From contig JALSOH010000009.1 of the NCBI GenBank assembly GCA_026986575.1, positions 203,444 to 267,443 of the forward strand: a stretch of DNA of 64,000 bases. Direction: 5' to 3'. The notes under the pieces are model-generated. The model ran no database searches. It was not told the DNA's origin and saw nothing but the letters and a program-made list of their open reading frames with translations. Below are positions 24,660 to 32,344 of this stretch, in pieces. Within the stretch, counting starts at the first letter, position 1, and every line of letters begins with the position of its first letter. The DNA comes from Thermoproteota archaeon. GTDB lineage: Archaea; Korarchaeota; Korarchaeia; Korarchaeales; Korarchaeaceae. Made by a program: the position numbers and the translations under genes.

Positions 24660-25946
24660 ATGGACATGCGTTCCACCACGATAATACTCATGTTGTTGCT
24701 AGTTGTCCCCTCCATCGCCGCCTTAGCAGTACATCCCGGTGACTCTGAAATGGCAACACTCACGTTAAATGAGGATCTGGAGGAGGTGACTCCCTCGGGA
24801 CCCACTTTCATTGTATACATTTATGAAGGAGGCAGCTGGAGGAATTATTACGAGGGGAGCAATCCGCCTGATGTGGAGGTCCCTCCTGGATCTTCCGTCC
24901 AACTGGCAGTCAAGATGAATGTAAGTAGGAGAGGGGAGTATCGTATCGGCAGCGGCGTGTATACAATTACCGATCTACCTGATGACGAAGCCAATGACAT
25001 AGTGAGGGTCTCGGCTCACGCTTTCATTTACAGGCCACTAGGAGTGCTAAGTGCCACCGCGACCGCCGGTATATTAAGGTGCTACCCTAACCTCAGGGTT
25101 AGGCTCTCGGTGAGCTACAGCAAGAGGTACGAGGGCGAGACTCGTGAGCATATCGGAGGGAGGACGATCACAGTGACCTGCAGGTCCTCAGGAATGCCCC
25201 CTTGGATCCATCCCCCCACGACTCCTCCACCGACCTCCCCACCCATCCCACCGTGGCTCACCTCCACAGGCACGGGGACAGCTACCTCAACTACCTCGTC
25301 ATCCACAAGTACTTCCTCGTCCTCCACAGCATCGACCTCGACTACCCAAGGATCGACCGAGACCCAAGGTTCCGGAACCGCATCCATGCCCGCATCAGGA
25401 TCCACGTCCACATCCGGGTCCAGTTCAGGCTCAGGCCTCTCACTCAACCCGACCTCCCAAGAGGTGGACGCAGGAGACGTAGCTTATTACGACTTCTGCA
25501 CTCCCCTGAGCAATCCCTCCTTTAGGGTGGAGGGGTTGCCCACTGGCTACAGGTACGTCATATCCAAGGAGGGGAGCTGTTACAGGCTGAAGATATTCAC
25601 CCATCCCCTCTCCTATGGGAGGTTAGATATGACCCTGGTCGTGAGGTCCGGGGGCAGCGAGGAGAGAGCTGATTTCTCCGTGCTGGTGAGGAAGGCTACC
25701 ACCAGCGCGACGGCTGGTGCTGGTGGTACATCCGGACCCACATCGCCCATACCCACCATGGAGATGGGCACCGGGACGGGCGGCAGCTTCTCGCCTTCGC
25801 AACTTACTCGATCATCTCCATCCCCCCAAGTGGTCACCGTCACAACCGTGGTGGAGGAACCGGGTGGAGATCTGCTCCTTCCCCTAGGAGGGATCGCTGG
25901 AGTGCTGACCCTGCTCGTGGTGCTCATGATCAAGAGGAGGAGATAA
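24660..25946 (+). CDS. Ser/Thr-rich membrane-anchored surface protein, paralog A
   Basis: A 428-residue exported protein of a family with four copies in this window. In order: signal peptide (TIILMLLLVVPSIAALA); an N-terminal beta-rich domain (about residues 25-180, with NEDLEEVTPSGPTF and ITDLPDDEA); a Pro/Ser/Thr-rich stretch (~185-260) likely to be O-glycosylated; a conserved C-terminal domain LSLNPTSQEVDAGDVAYYDFCT...GSCYRLKIFTHPLSYGR with two Cys that could pair; a second Ser/Thr-rich linker; and VVTVTTVVEEPGG, a transmembrane helix and a KRRR tail. The role is unknown; a cell-surface stalked protein is inferred. Its C-terminal domain is nearly identical in DNA to paralog D at 56867. Confidence 0.7.
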   Translation: MDMRSTTIILMLLLVVPSIAALAVHPGDSEMATLTLNEDLEEVTPSGPTFIVYIYEGGSWRNYYEGSNPPDVEVPPGSSVQLAVKMNVSRRGEYRIGSGVYTITDLPDDEANDIVRVSAHAFIYRPLGVLSATATAGILRCYPNLRVRLSVSYSKRYEGETREHIGGRTITVTCRSSGMPPWIHPPTTPPPTSPPIPPWLTSTGTGTATSTTSSSTSTSSSSTASTSTTQGSTETQGSGTASMPASGSTSTSGSSSGSGLSLNPTSQEVDAGDVAYYDFCTPLSNPSFRVEGLPTGYRYVISKEGSCYRLKIFTHPLSYGRLDMTLVVRSGGSEERADFSVLVRKATTSATAGAGGTSGPTSPIPTMEMGTGTGGSFSPSQLTRSSPSPQVVTVTTVVEEPGGDLLLPLGGIAGVLTLLVVLMIKRRR

Positions 25947-25960
25947 CTCCTCCTTTTTTT
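25936..25960 (+). terminator. Hairpin plus poly-T terminator overlapping the stop codon
   Basis: GGAGGAG (25936-25942) and CTCCTCC (25947-25953) pair around a 4-base loop that contains the TAA stop; seven T residues follow immediately. The left arm is formed by the codons of the basic C-terminal anchor. Related but weaker versions occur at the ends of paralogs C and D. Confidence 0.6.
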
Positions 25961-26354
25961 GTTTGGATCTATCATGCATCTCAGAGGGGAATCCGCCTAT
26001 CAGCCCTCCATCACCAGTTAGGGACTCTCTAGGATGGGTGAGATGCCAGAATCTGGATCGATTGCTGAATTATCGCAAATCAGGGTTCGCTCGCCTCCAT
26101 TCACTTGGACGGATAGGTCCGAACCCCCCATTACGATGAAATAGATCACCAAGCGCGGAAAGTAAGGCATCACCACTGGTCTCCTATAGGAGACTGTATA
26201 AAACGTGCTTCGGGACGATCCAAAGGTTAGGTAGCTGAAGAGAAAAGGTTATATTGGCTAAGTATGGAGATCCTTACAGGAAAGGCTCTCTCGGAGCCCT
26301 CACGTTCGTTTCTCGTCCTCAATATTGAAAATTCTTTTACAGGGGGGTGAGAGG
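25961..26354. other. Intergenic region, nothing recognised
   Basis: 394 bases between surface paralog A and a small AbrB-type gene. No plausible open frame, tRNA or repeat is seen. A GGGGGGTGA Shine-Dalgarno-like sequence at its right end (26342-26350) belongs to the AbrB-type gene. Confidence 0.4.
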
Positions 26355-26579
26355 TTGAAGACTAGGCTCGTCAGGGGTCTAGTGAGATTGCCTAGCGATG
26401 TGCTCGAAGCTCTGGGGTGGAGGGAGGGCATGGTCGTTAGGATAGAGGCTGACGGGGATAAGGTGGTGATAAGACCAGCCTTCCCCACCAGCTGCACGGG
26501 GTGGTCGGCTGACGCAAGCCCTCCACCCTCATCACTTCATCTAGTAAGAGTCACACATCAATTCCCTCAGCCGATGTAA
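26355..26579 (+). CDS. Orphan AbrB-type antitoxin-like protein
   Basis: TTG at 26355 is preferred because of GGGGGGTGA just upstream. About 45 residues fit the AbrB swapped-hairpin domain (LVRGLVRLPSDVLEALGWREGMVVRIEADGDKVVIRPA). The following ~30 residues are Ser/Pro/His-rich and do not resemble an antitoxin tail, so the gene may be truncated or frameshifted after the DNA-binding part. No toxin gene follows; the next 263 bases are A/T-rich and non-coding. It could be the remnant of a VapBC pair that keeps DNA-binding ability. Confidence 0.5.
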   Translation: MKTRLVRGLVRLPSDVLEALGWREGMVVRIEADGDKVVIRPAFPTSCTGWSADASPPPSSLHLVRVTHQFPQPM

Positions 26580-26842
26580 ATAAAGTGTTCCCAATATACG
26601 AGTTAGGAGGATCTGTATTGAGGGAACAAAGCCATTCCATGCAAAGGGAAATCTCTAGCATAGGTCCACTCATTTGGATTAATAAATATATTTTCATATG
26701 TAATAATAATTATTGTTATATTACATTTAGATTATTTCTATCCCTAATAAAGCTAAACGCAGTTCTATCTAAATTAAATTTCCAAAAATGCTGTTATAAC
26801 ATAATCTATTTAAGCATTCCAAGGAAGCGGTCGAGGGAGATC

Positions 26843-28018
26843 ATGAGAAAGGTCCTAATTCTAGGTGGTGGTCCGGTAGGATCTATGGTCGCCAATAAAC
26901 TCTCCCGCGAGTTTAGAAGGGAGATAGCTAAGGGTGAGCTCGAGGTAACTCTTTTGGACAAAAGTTCAATGGGCATCAACAGGGCTGGCTTCACATTCAT
27001 TCCCTTTGGTTACTACGCCTCGGACGATCTGGTCAGGCCCATCAGATCCTACATAAGCCCCAGAGTAAAGACATATTTGGGCGAATATTTCAAAGTTACC
27101 GACGTGGACTTGGGAGAGAGAAGAGTGAAGACCAAAGGAGGCAAGGTCTTCGAGTATGACTACCTTTTAATAAGTACTGGTGCAAGTTTCGATCCTACTT
27201 CCGTGCCTGGAATGAGGAGACACTTCAATAGCTTCTACACGAGTCTAGAAGACTCCATATCGTTAGGAAGAAAGATAAGGGAGATGGATGGTGGTAACAT
27301 CGTCATCTTAACGCCTAAGATGCCGATAACGTGTCCTGGCGCTCCGAGCAAGTTTACCGTGATTCTCGATGATTACCTCAGGTCGTTTAAAGAGAGGGAA
27401 AAGTTCAAGATCACGTACCTGTGGCCAGTACCTAACATAGGTCCCCCAGCTTACAACGAGAACATAACAAGGAACTTGAAAGAAAGGGAAATAAAAGATG
27501 TGAGGGACTTCAAGCTTGTTGAGGTCGATGAGAAGAGAAAGCTGGTAGTGGGTGAGGATGGAGAGTACTCCTATGATCTCCTCATAACCATACCACCTCA
27601 CATGGGATCGTTGAAGGGACTAAGCATAGCTGATGAGGAAGGATGGGTTCCCAACGACAAATTCACTCTCCAATACAGGGGACCCGCTGGCAATTACGAC
27701 GAAGTTTACGTGGCTGGAGACGCTGGGTCCAAGAGCCTGCTTAAGACCGGAGTTACCTCTCACTTCCAAGCTCTTGTAGTGGGGGAAAACATAGCTAGGG
27801 ACCTTCAAGGCGTAGAGGATAAGGTCTACTACAGAGGACACATGGGATGTCCCTATGTGGAGGAGGCACCGAGTCCGAACAGTAGAGGCAAGGGGATGCT
27901 AGCGGTCTGGAAATACGGTGTGCCTCTTAATCCCTTTAGACCTGCTAGATCCGGGTGGAAGATTTACAGGATGTACTACTACCTTTTCTGGGATACTACT
28001 GCTAAGGCCCTGCTATGA
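26843..28018 (+). CDS. Sulfide:quinone oxidoreductase-like flavoprotein
   Basis: A 391-residue FAD protein of the pyridine nucleotide-disulfide oxidoreductase superfamily. ATG at 26843 (with GAGGGA upstream) is chosen because the dinucleotide-binding motif VLILGGGPVGSMVANKL starts right there; the frame extends further upstream through A/T-rich sequence without homology. Also seen are YDYLLISTGASFDP, the FAD motif VYVAGDAGS and SQR-like Cys residues at ~164 (PITCPGAPSKFTV) and near the C-terminus (GHMGCPYV). It probably oxidises sulfide or a related sulfur species at the membrane and passes electrons to quinone. It is followed after 12 bases by a DUF1641 gene, a known SQR neighbour. Confidence 0.8.
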   Translation: MRKVLILGGGPVGSMVANKLSREFRREIAKGELEVTLLDKSSMGINRAGFTFIPFGYYASDDLVRPIRSYISPRVKTYLGEYFKVTDVDLGERRVKTKGGKVFEYDYLLISTGASFDPTSVPGMRRHFNSFYTSLEDSISLGRKIREMDGGNIVILTPKMPITCPGAPSKFTVILDDYLRSFKEREKFKITYLWPVPNIGPPAYNENITRNLKEREIKDVRDFKLVEVDEKRKLVVGEDGEYSYDLLITIPPHMGSLKGLSIADEEGWVPNDKFTLQYRGPAGNYDEVYVAGDAGSKSLLKTGVTSHFQALVVGENIARDLQGVEDKVYYRGHMGCPYVEEAPSPNSRGKGMLAVWKYGVPLNPFRPARSGWKIYRMYYYLFWDTTAKALL

Positions 28019-28030
28019 GGAGGTGATCCC

Positions 28031-28387
28031 ATGAGTGTGAAGATTATGGGTTTGTCTGAGGAAGATTTAAACACCCTCTCCGATATGTTGACTCTCTATC
28101 GTCTACTAATGGACATGATGAACGATCAGGTCATTGAAGAGTTGAGTAAACAGCTCTCTGTTTTAGCCAGGCTCCTGAACGGATTGATAAGCAGTGATCT
28201 CCCATCACTAATTGAGAGAGCGTTGCAAGATCCTGAGCTTGATAGGGCCCTGATTGATCCGCCCAAGATGGGACTCTCTGGCCTCCTTGGGGCTCTAAGA
28301 GATGAGGATTTTCAGAGAGGATTAGGCATAGCTGTTGAGCTGCTGAAGGCTTTGGGAAGGGCTTCTAAGGGGATGGAAGAGGTTTAA
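28031..28387 (+). CDS. DUF1641-family protein
   Basis: A 118-residue helical protein with ATG at 28031 behind a GAGGAGGTGAT Shine-Dalgarno. The pattern of helices and the PPKMGLSGLLGALRDEDFQRGLGIAVELLKALG segment match DUF1641, a family found beside sulfide:quinone reductases and formate dehydrogenases and presumed to be an accessory or membrane-tethering subunit. Co-transcription with the SQR-like gene (12-base gap) fits this. The biochemical role is unknown. Confidence 0.8.
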   Translation: MSVKIMGLSEEDLNTLSDMLTLYRLLMDMMNDQVIEELSKQLSVLARLLNGLISSDLPSLIERALQDPELDRALIDPPKMGLSGLLGALRDEDFQRGLGIAVELLKALGRASKGMEEV

Positions 28388-28668
28388 TTCCCGCTGTAGA
28401 ACGGTCACCCCTTCCTTCTTTTTGAAACCGTTAAAATTGCCCTCCTACTGAACATCCAAAATGCGCGACACTAGGCAAGGCCTCCCTGTGAGGAAAGTTT
28501 TTCAGAGAACTGGAGCTATATACTAGAATGTTTAACGAGATTCGCCCTACTCGCGCGATCCGAATTTGCTTGCGCTCCATGAGATGTTTAGTGTTTAAGG
28601 AAGAATGATTGAAACGTCTTCATAAATGATTAATTATCTTATAATCCTTACTCTCTAATTGGGGGAAG

Positions 28669-29445
28669 ATGAGAGTAAGGGAGTTCATGAGTAGAGATCC
28701 GCTAGTGGTGAGTCCCGATATCACGGTAGCTGAGGCACTGGAGCGGATGAGCGAGAGAGATGTCTGGAGTCCGATCGTTCTGAAGGAAGGCGAGATTATT
28801 GGATTTCTTACGGAGAGGGATGTAATGACCGGAATAATCGCAGCTAGGCTGACTCCTCACCAAGTAAAAGTGGAGGATGTCATGAGCAGGAGATATGGGG
28901 TGCTCAGGCCGGACGAGACGGTGGCCGATGCTGCTAGGGCGATGATGAAGGTGAAGGCCAGGCTCGTGGTGCTAGATAATGGACAGCTTGCTGGCGTCGT
29001 TACGGCAGCTGACATAGTGAGGGCATACGCTGAGACCACCACGACAAGTCCTCCTCTGAAACCCTACGCCACATGGGAGGTCCTGAAGATCCATTCTCAG
29101 GCCAGTGTCAGGGAGGCCGTTAGGATAATGAAGGCGGAGAGAGTTGGTAGCCTCTTGGTAGAGGAGGAGAGAAAAATCAGGGGCATATTCACCGAGAGGG
29201 ACGCAGTGAAGAGGTTCCTTGTAGGTGGAGGTGATCCCTGTGATCCGGTCGGCCGGTACTCCACCTATGATCTCGTGACCCTAGATGCAGGCGCCACACT
29301 AGTTGATGCTGCGAGGTTGATGGCCAGTTCGAGGATAAAGAGGCTCCCCCTCACCTCTGAGGGAGAGGTAAGGGGAATAATAACGGCTAGGGATGTGGTG
29401 GAAGCCATATGGCGGATGACGACGGAGGAGGAGCTGGTGCCCTGA
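28669..29445 (+). CDS. Protein with four CBS domains
   Basis: A 258-residue cytosolic protein consisting of two Bateman modules. The four CBS motifs are recognised by VREFMSRDPLVVSPDITVAEALERM, VEDVMSRRYGVLRPDETVADAARAM, VLKIHSQASVREAVRIM and LVTLDAGATLVDAARLM, each followed by a GxxTERD/AADIV/TARDVV-type strand. CBS modules bind adenosine nucleotides or S-adenosylmethionine and regulate partner proteins. There is no catalytic domain. It overlaps the following TusA-like gene by 37 bases if that gene starts at 29409. It is preceded by a 281-base A/T-rich gap that contains its promoter. Confidence 0.9.
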   Translation: MRVREFMSRDPLVVSPDITVAEALERMSERDVWSPIVLKEGEIIGFLTERDVMTGIIAARLTPHQVKVEDVMSRRYGVLRPDETVADAARAMMKVKARLVVLDNGQLAGVVTAADIVRAYAETTTTSPPLKPYATWEVLKIHSQASVREAVRIMKAERVGSLLVEEERKIRGIFTERDAVKRFLVGGGDPCDPVGRYSTYDLVTLDAGATLVDAARLMASSRIKRLPLTSEGEVRGIITARDVVEAIWRMTTEEELVP

Positions 29446-29714
29446 GGTCATCCCAGCTCCAATCCCTGAAGGGTATCAAGGTGGTCGGAAAGGTAGTTAT
29501 GACCAGGCGGCAGTACAAGTGCAACTACGTCCCGCTCGTGAAACTTGCCAGCCTCCTCACCAAGCTAAAGGAGGGAGAAGGGATACTCGTGGCTATCGAG
29601 ACTGCTAGATTTAGTATAGAATCAGTTGCAGCCCTGGCGAAGGCTTACGGGGCGAAGATAGAGGCCCTGTCATCTGAAGAGGGGCTGGTCACCCTACTCA
29701 TTAGGAAGGGTTGA
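29409..29714 (+). CDS. TusA/SirA-like sulfur carrier candidate
   Basis: A protein of up to 101 residues; the N-terminal ~20 residues are Gly/Asp-rich and a later start (near 29478-29499) is possible. The core VVMTRRQYKCNYVPLVKLASLLTKLKEGEGILVAIET, then SIESVAALAKAYGAKIEAL and ending TLLIRKG, follows the TusA two-layer fold with a Cys at the active-site position. However, the usual CPxP is CNYVP. TusA-like proteins hand persulfide sulfur between enzymes. The gene sits between an SQR-like gene and SufS, which agrees with sulfur trafficking. The assignment is a fold-level guess. Confidence 0.45.
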   Translation: MADDDGGGAGALRSSQLQSLKGIKVVGKVVMTRRQYKCNYVPLVKLASLLTKLKEGEGILVAIETARFSIESVAALAKAYGAKIEALSSEEGLVTLLIRKG

Positions 29715-29735
29715 AGGTTTATAGCAGCATTACTC

Positions 29736-30374
29736 GTGAATCGGCCGGATGATGTAGATCGTTTTAACATTCCCCTTCCACTCTCACTGATGCATCTTGG
29801 AGATTACATCTTCCTCCTGCTGACTGCGGTCATGGGGATTGCGGACTTCATCCCCACACTCCTATACTGGATTCAATCCTTGATGAGTAAGGGTGTCGCT
29901 AGGGCCCTAAATGCACCCATAGCCAAAAGGAACTGGCTGGACCGGATCTTTACGATCATTTGGGTTGCTGTAGGAGCCGTCAGCCTGCTGGTGAGTAGAC
30001 CTCCGTCTATCTACACCCTGTTCGTCTTCCTGGCCTTCAAGGGGGGCGCTGACCTAGGTGCCAAGGTCCTCTACAGCATCCACGACTTCAGGGTACTCAA
30101 AGCTGGAACCCCCATGAGGGGAGCACTGCTCATGGCTGTCCTGGTGGCAGCACTACCCAGCATCATCTTCCTATTGACTTGGAAGCTCTTCTATCAGCTC
30201 CTCCTGAACGTGAGCGCCGGTCTTCTCGGGGCCTCGGTCTCCAGAGTCTCGTTGTATCTATGGCTTGCTGGGATGGTCTTCGGTGCTGTTTTCGGTGCTC
30301 TCAGGTCCCGAGGAGAGGGAGGCATCCTCTTGAGGGGTGAGTTGGCTTTGGTGATGGGCTCCGTGTTTCTCTGA
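29736..30374 (+). CDS. Hypothetical integral membrane protein
   Basis: A 212-residue protein with GTG at 29736 and about five transmembrane helices (LMHLGDYIFLLLTAVMGIADFI, IFTIIWVAVGAVSLLV, YTLFVFLAFKGGADLGAKV, LLMAVLVAALPSIIFLLTW, YLWLAGMVFGAVFGAL). No known transporter motif is seen. It starts 22 bases after the TusA-like gene and ends 53 bases before the cysteine desulfurase gene. A role as an exporter or channel linked to sulfur metabolism is possible but unsupported. Confidence 0.6.
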   Translation: MNRPDDVDRFNIPLPLSLMHLGDYIFLLLTAVMGIADFIPTLLYWIQSLMSKGVARALNAPIAKRNWLDRIFTIIWVAVGAVSLLVSRPPSIYTLFVFLAFKGGADLGAKVLYSIHDFRVLKAGTPMRGALLMAVLVAALPSIIFLLTWKLFYQLLLNVSAGLLGASVSRVSLYLWLAGMVFGAVFGALRSRGEGGILLRGELALVMGSVFL

Positions 30375-30426
30375 CCGAAAGGTTTTCAGCCTCTCCCTTC
30401 GAAAACTATCGTTGTAGGTGTGGCTC

Positions 30427-31644
30427 ATGGACTTGGGTGTGAGGGAGGACTTCCCAATCCTACGAATTGAGGTTAACGGTCATCCTCTCATCTACTTCGA
30501 TAACGCTGCCACAACCCAGAGGCCCATCCAGGTAATAAACGCCATAAAGGAATTTTATGAGACCCTCAATGCCAACGTCCACAGGGGGATACACTACCTG
30601 AGCAGGGAGGCATCTGAACTCTACGAGGGGGCCCACGAGACCTTATCCAAGTTCATAAATGCCGACTTCGATGAGGTGGTCTTCACATCTAACACCACGG
30701 AGTCCATAAACATGGTGGCATGGGGCTGGGCCATTCATCACCTGGGGGAGGGGGACAGAATAGTCACCACGGTGATGGAGCATCACAGCAACATGCTACC
30801 TTGGAGAACGATAGCCGAGTTGACCGGGGCCGAGGTGGTCTACGCCGATGTGGATGAGGAGGGAATGCCCCTCATGGACGAACTTGAATCCTTGATAGAC
30901 GAGAGGACCAAGATTGTGGCTATATCGGGCATGTCCAATGTGACTGGTGCGATTCCCGACGTTGAGAGGGCCGTCAGGGCCGCTCATCAGGTAGATGCTA
31001 TCGTGGTGCTCGACGGCGCCCAGATGGTGCCTCACATGCCTGTCGATGTAAGGAAGCTGGATACGGATTTCCTAGCATTTTCGGGCCATAAGATGCTCGG
31101 GCCAACCGGCACGGGAGTCCTCTACGGGAAGAGAGATCTCCTAGAGGAGATGAGACCGGCTAGGCCCGGAGGGGGTACGATAAGGGATGTCACGCTCGAG
31201 GGGGTGGAGTGGGCCGAGCTGCCGTGGAAGCATGAAGGTGGAACTCCCAACATAGCTGGGGGCATAGGGCTAGCCGAGGCTGCTAGGTACCTCATGAGGG
31301 TGGGCATGGACAGGATAAGGGAGCACGAGAAGGAGCTCACTAATAAGGGGATGGAACTGCTCTCTGAGATGGAGGGTGTGATCGTCTACGGTCCTAGAGA
31401 TGTGGAGAGGAGAGGAGGCATCCTCACGTTCAACGTTGAGGGTATGGATCCCCATATGGTAGGAGCTCTGCTTGACGCTCGGGGGGTAGCTGTCAGGACC
31501 GGGTTGCACTGCGCTCATCCACTACACAGGCGACTGGGAGCTGAAGATGGCACCGTGAGGGCCAGTCTCTACCTGTACAACACCATGGAGGAGGTTGAGA
31601 GGTTCGCCAGCATCCTCAGATCCATCGTTGAGGGAGGGTGGTAA
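30427..31644 (+). CDS. sufS: Cysteine desulfurase, SufS type
   Basis: A PLP-dependent class V aminotransferase-fold enzyme of ~405 residues. ATG at 30427 is preferred over GTG at 30418. Family motifs are YFDNAATTQRP, NANVHRGIHYLSREAS, VMEHHSNMLPW and VVLDGAQMVPH; the PLP-binding Lys is in FSGHKMLGPTG and the persulfide-forming Cys is in RTGLHCAHPL (group II position). It removes sulfur from cysteine to supply Fe-S cluster, thiolated tRNA or cofactor assembly. No sufB/sufC or nifU gene is visible, so its acceptor could be the TusA-like protein encoded just upstream. Confidence 0.93.
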   Translation: MDLGVREDFPILRIEVNGHPLIYFDNAATTQRPIQVINAIKEFYETLNANVHRGIHYLSREASELYEGAHETLSKFINADFDEVVFTSNTTESINMVAWGWAIHHLGEGDRIVTTVMEHHSNMLPWRTIAELTGAEVVYADVDEEGMPLMDELESLIDERTKIVAISGMSNVTGAIPDVERAVRAAHQVDAIVVLDGAQMVPHMPVDVRKLDTDFLAFSGHKMLGPTGTGVLYGKRDLLEEMRPARPGGGTIRDVTLEGVEWAELPWKHEGGTPNIAGGIGLAEAARYLMRVGMDRIREHEKELTNKGMELLSEMEGVIVYGPRDVERRGGILTFNVEGMDPHMVGALLDARGVAVRTGLHCAHPLHRRLGAEDGTVRASLYLYNTMEEVERFASILRSIVEGGW

Positions 31645-31683
31645 TCTTTATCTAAACTTGTTTCTTATAACAATGGTGAATTA

Positions 31684-32139
31684 ATGATAGGCGTCGGATC
31701 CGAGGCACCCGACTTTACTCTCCCCGATCAGTTCGGCGAGGAAGTGAGCCTCTCGAACTTCAGGGGAAAGAGGGTCGTTATATCCTTTCATCCACTCGCT
31801 TGGACGAGCGTCTGTGAGGAGCAGGTGAGGGATCTCGAAAGCCTCCACAGTGAGCTGACGGAACTCAATGCTGTAGCCCTGAGTATAAGCGTGGATCCCG
31901 TTCCCACGAAGAGGGCGTGGGCCAAGCACATGGGCGTGGTGAAGACACCCCTACTATCGGACTTCTGGCCCCATGGAGAGACTGCTCGCGCGTACGGGCT
32001 GTTCGATGAGGAGAGGGGGATCTCAGGAAGAGCTGTTGTGGTTGTCGACGAGGAGGGCAGGGTGATCTACGCTAGGGAATATCCCCTTAGGGAGAAGCCA
32101 GATATGAGGGAGGTCCTCGAGTTCCTCAGGTCCAAGTGA
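31684..32139 (+). CDS. Peroxiredoxin, 1-Cys, AhpC/TSA family
   Basis: A 151-residue thioredoxin-fold peroxidase. The peroxidatic Cys44 lies in the motif PLAWTSVC (PxxxTxxC), with the conserved Arg in the C-terminal half (SGRAVVVVDEEG). There is no other Cys, so a 1-Cys mechanism with an external reductant is expected. It removes hydrogen peroxide or organic peroxides in the cytoplasm. It begins 39 bases after sufS, consistent with protection of sulfur and Fe-S chemistry. Confidence 0.9.
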   Translation: MIGVGSEAPDFTLPDQFGEEVSLSNFRGKRVVISFHPLAWTSVCEEQVRDLESLHSELTELNAVALSISVDPVPTKRAWAKHMGVVKTPLLSDFWPHGETARAYGLFDEERGISGRAVVVVDEEGRVIYAREYPLREKPDMREVLEFLRSK

Positions 32140-32344
32140 CGCGGTCAGCGCCCTTAGGAGGACGGGGTGATCTCCACCAGAAGCAACTCCCCATCCCGAA
32201 CTCGCTTGATCGATTCAATGATCTTCAATTAGTTCGTCCGAGGCCGTTTCCGTGCAGGCCGTGCGTATCCGACTGTACTCAAGTGCAAATAAGACAGATG
32301 CCTGCTTATAAACAGCGTAATATCGTCAAGTGCCTAGTGAGATT

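Noticed and set aside
26585..26842. In-frame N-terminal extension of the SQR-like protein by 86 codons
   Set aside because: The extension runs through A/T-rich DNA, gives Asn/Ile/Tyr-rich sequence, and the dinucleotide-binding motif begins at the ATG at 26843, which has a Shine-Dalgarno sequence.
28669..29445. The CBS protein as an IMP dehydrogenase or chloride-channel subunit
   Set aside because: All 258 residues are accounted for by four CBS motifs; there is no catalytic or membrane domain.
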